Source: JAWLFY01 sp964462125 (GTDB taxonomy: Bacteria; Planctomycetota; Planctomycetia; Pirellulales; Pirellulaceae). Taken from it: 23,602 bases of DNA. A program made the translations under genes and the position numbers. The DNA lies in the NCBI GenBank assembly GCA_964462125.1, contig CAYWXT010000066.1, forward strand, positions 1 through 23,602, read 5' to 3'. Of this stretch, positions 23,311 through 23,602 are shown piece by piece (the stretch's first letter is position 1; each line of letters starts with the position of its first letter). Below the pieces are notes generated by a model, which was given only the letters and a program-made list of their open reading frames with translations, was not told where the DNA came from and did not search any database.

Positions 23311-23602
23311 TCAATCGAACGGTCGCCGGCTGGATTCATCCGCACTCGGGAAGTCGTCGGGAACCGCCGTGAGCGTGACCTCCCCACGGGCCGCCCATTC
23401 AGCCCCACGCACCAATATCGTGATGAAGCCGACACTCTCCATTGAAATGTCACTGTGGCCCATCGGCGTATGAAAGACGCGCCCCTGGCTGTAGTCGATG
23501 GTCATCACCATCGGTTCGTGGTTCCCCGTCCCCCGATACTCCGGATCGGCATAGGCGGTCGCCAGCACCTCCGTGTCGCTGCGCGTCCGGAATCGGTAGC
23601 CG
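23311..23602 (-). CDS. ThuA-domain protein, C-terminal part (5' end outside window)
   Basis: The last 96 codons of a gene that enters from the right edge. The frame is open to the edge (GYRFRTRSDTEV before the internal GTG at 23568), so that GTG is not the real start. Residues match the C-terminal half of ThuA-like (trehalose-utilisation) glutamine-amidotransferase-fold proteins: EVLATAYADPEYRGTGNHEPM, then IDYSQGRVFHTPMGHS, SMESVGFITILVRGAEWAARG and the closing VPDDFP. ThuA-domain proteins are numerous in planctomycetes and are linked to sugar metabolism; the reaction is not established. The gene converges on the CGGCH gene across 112 bp. The N-terminal half, including any signal peptide, cannot be seen. 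Confidence 0.85.
   Translation of the reverse strand, partial: GYRFRTRSDTEVLATAYADPEYRGTGNHEPMVMTIDYSQGRVFHTPMGHSDISMESVGFITILVRGAEWAARGEVTLTAVPDDFPSADESSRRPFD

Noticed and set aside
23234..23473. 80-codon plus-strand ORF with AAGGAGG just before its ATG
   Set aside because: The spacing of 2 nt is too short for a good site, and the frame runs antisense to the clearly recognisable ThuA C-terminus. A tiny gene cannot be fully excluded.

Overview
The window reads as a chromosomal segment of a GC-rich planctomycete, most likely of the Pirellulales. That assignment is inferred from gene content: an Alternative Complex III (ACIII) locus with the planctomycete-type ActB leader, a secreted protein with a planctomycete-style CxxCH segment, a ThuA-domain protein, an orphan TadE/TadG pair, and few Shine-Dalgarno sequences. 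No rRNA or tRNA gene is present to confirm it.

Region 1 (1-12132, minus strand) is a respiratory operon. In transcription order it holds actA (pentaheme cytochrome), actB (molybdopterin-like plus Fe-S), actC (NrfD-like), a fused actD-actE, actF (second NrfD-like subunit), a 106-residue one-helix membrane protein, sco/senC (CuA assembly), ctaC (subunit II with fused cytochrome c) and the 5' two thirds of ctaD (subunit I), which runs off the left edge. Together these oxidise quinol, pass electrons through ActA/ActB and the ActE haem to the haem c and CuA of subunit II, and reduce O2 at the haem-copper site of subunit I. Subunit I has a YSHP motif in place of the usual GHPE, as in A2-type oxidases. 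Four of the proteins end in strongly acidic tails.

Region 2 (12295-16677) holds folK with a long unassigned C-terminal extension (minus), then on the plus strand a CPBP intramembrane protease, a TadE/TadG pair overlapping by ATGA, and a small DUF1573 protein. The folK/CPBP divergent intergenic carries three 20-bp repeats that can each form a hairpin. A strong Shine-Dalgarno with a 9-codon ORF lies ahead of tadE.

Region 3 (16829-21970) holds a uvrA homologue (minus, TTG start) that keeps the UvrB-binding region but lacks the usual DNA-binding insertion domain. It is divergent from a dGTPase-like HD hydrolase, and the two genes share a near-identical 16-nt element just before their starts. A membrane-anchored PIN-TRAM protein follows.

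Region 4 (22026-23602) holds a secreted protein with one CGGCH motif and an in-frame 24-bp tandem duplication, and the C-terminal end of a ThuA-domain protein entering from the right edge. I see no tRNA, rRNA, CRISPR array, insertion sequence or prophage gene. No gene-free stretch exceeds 300 bases; the longest are 20684-20962 and 14125-14373.
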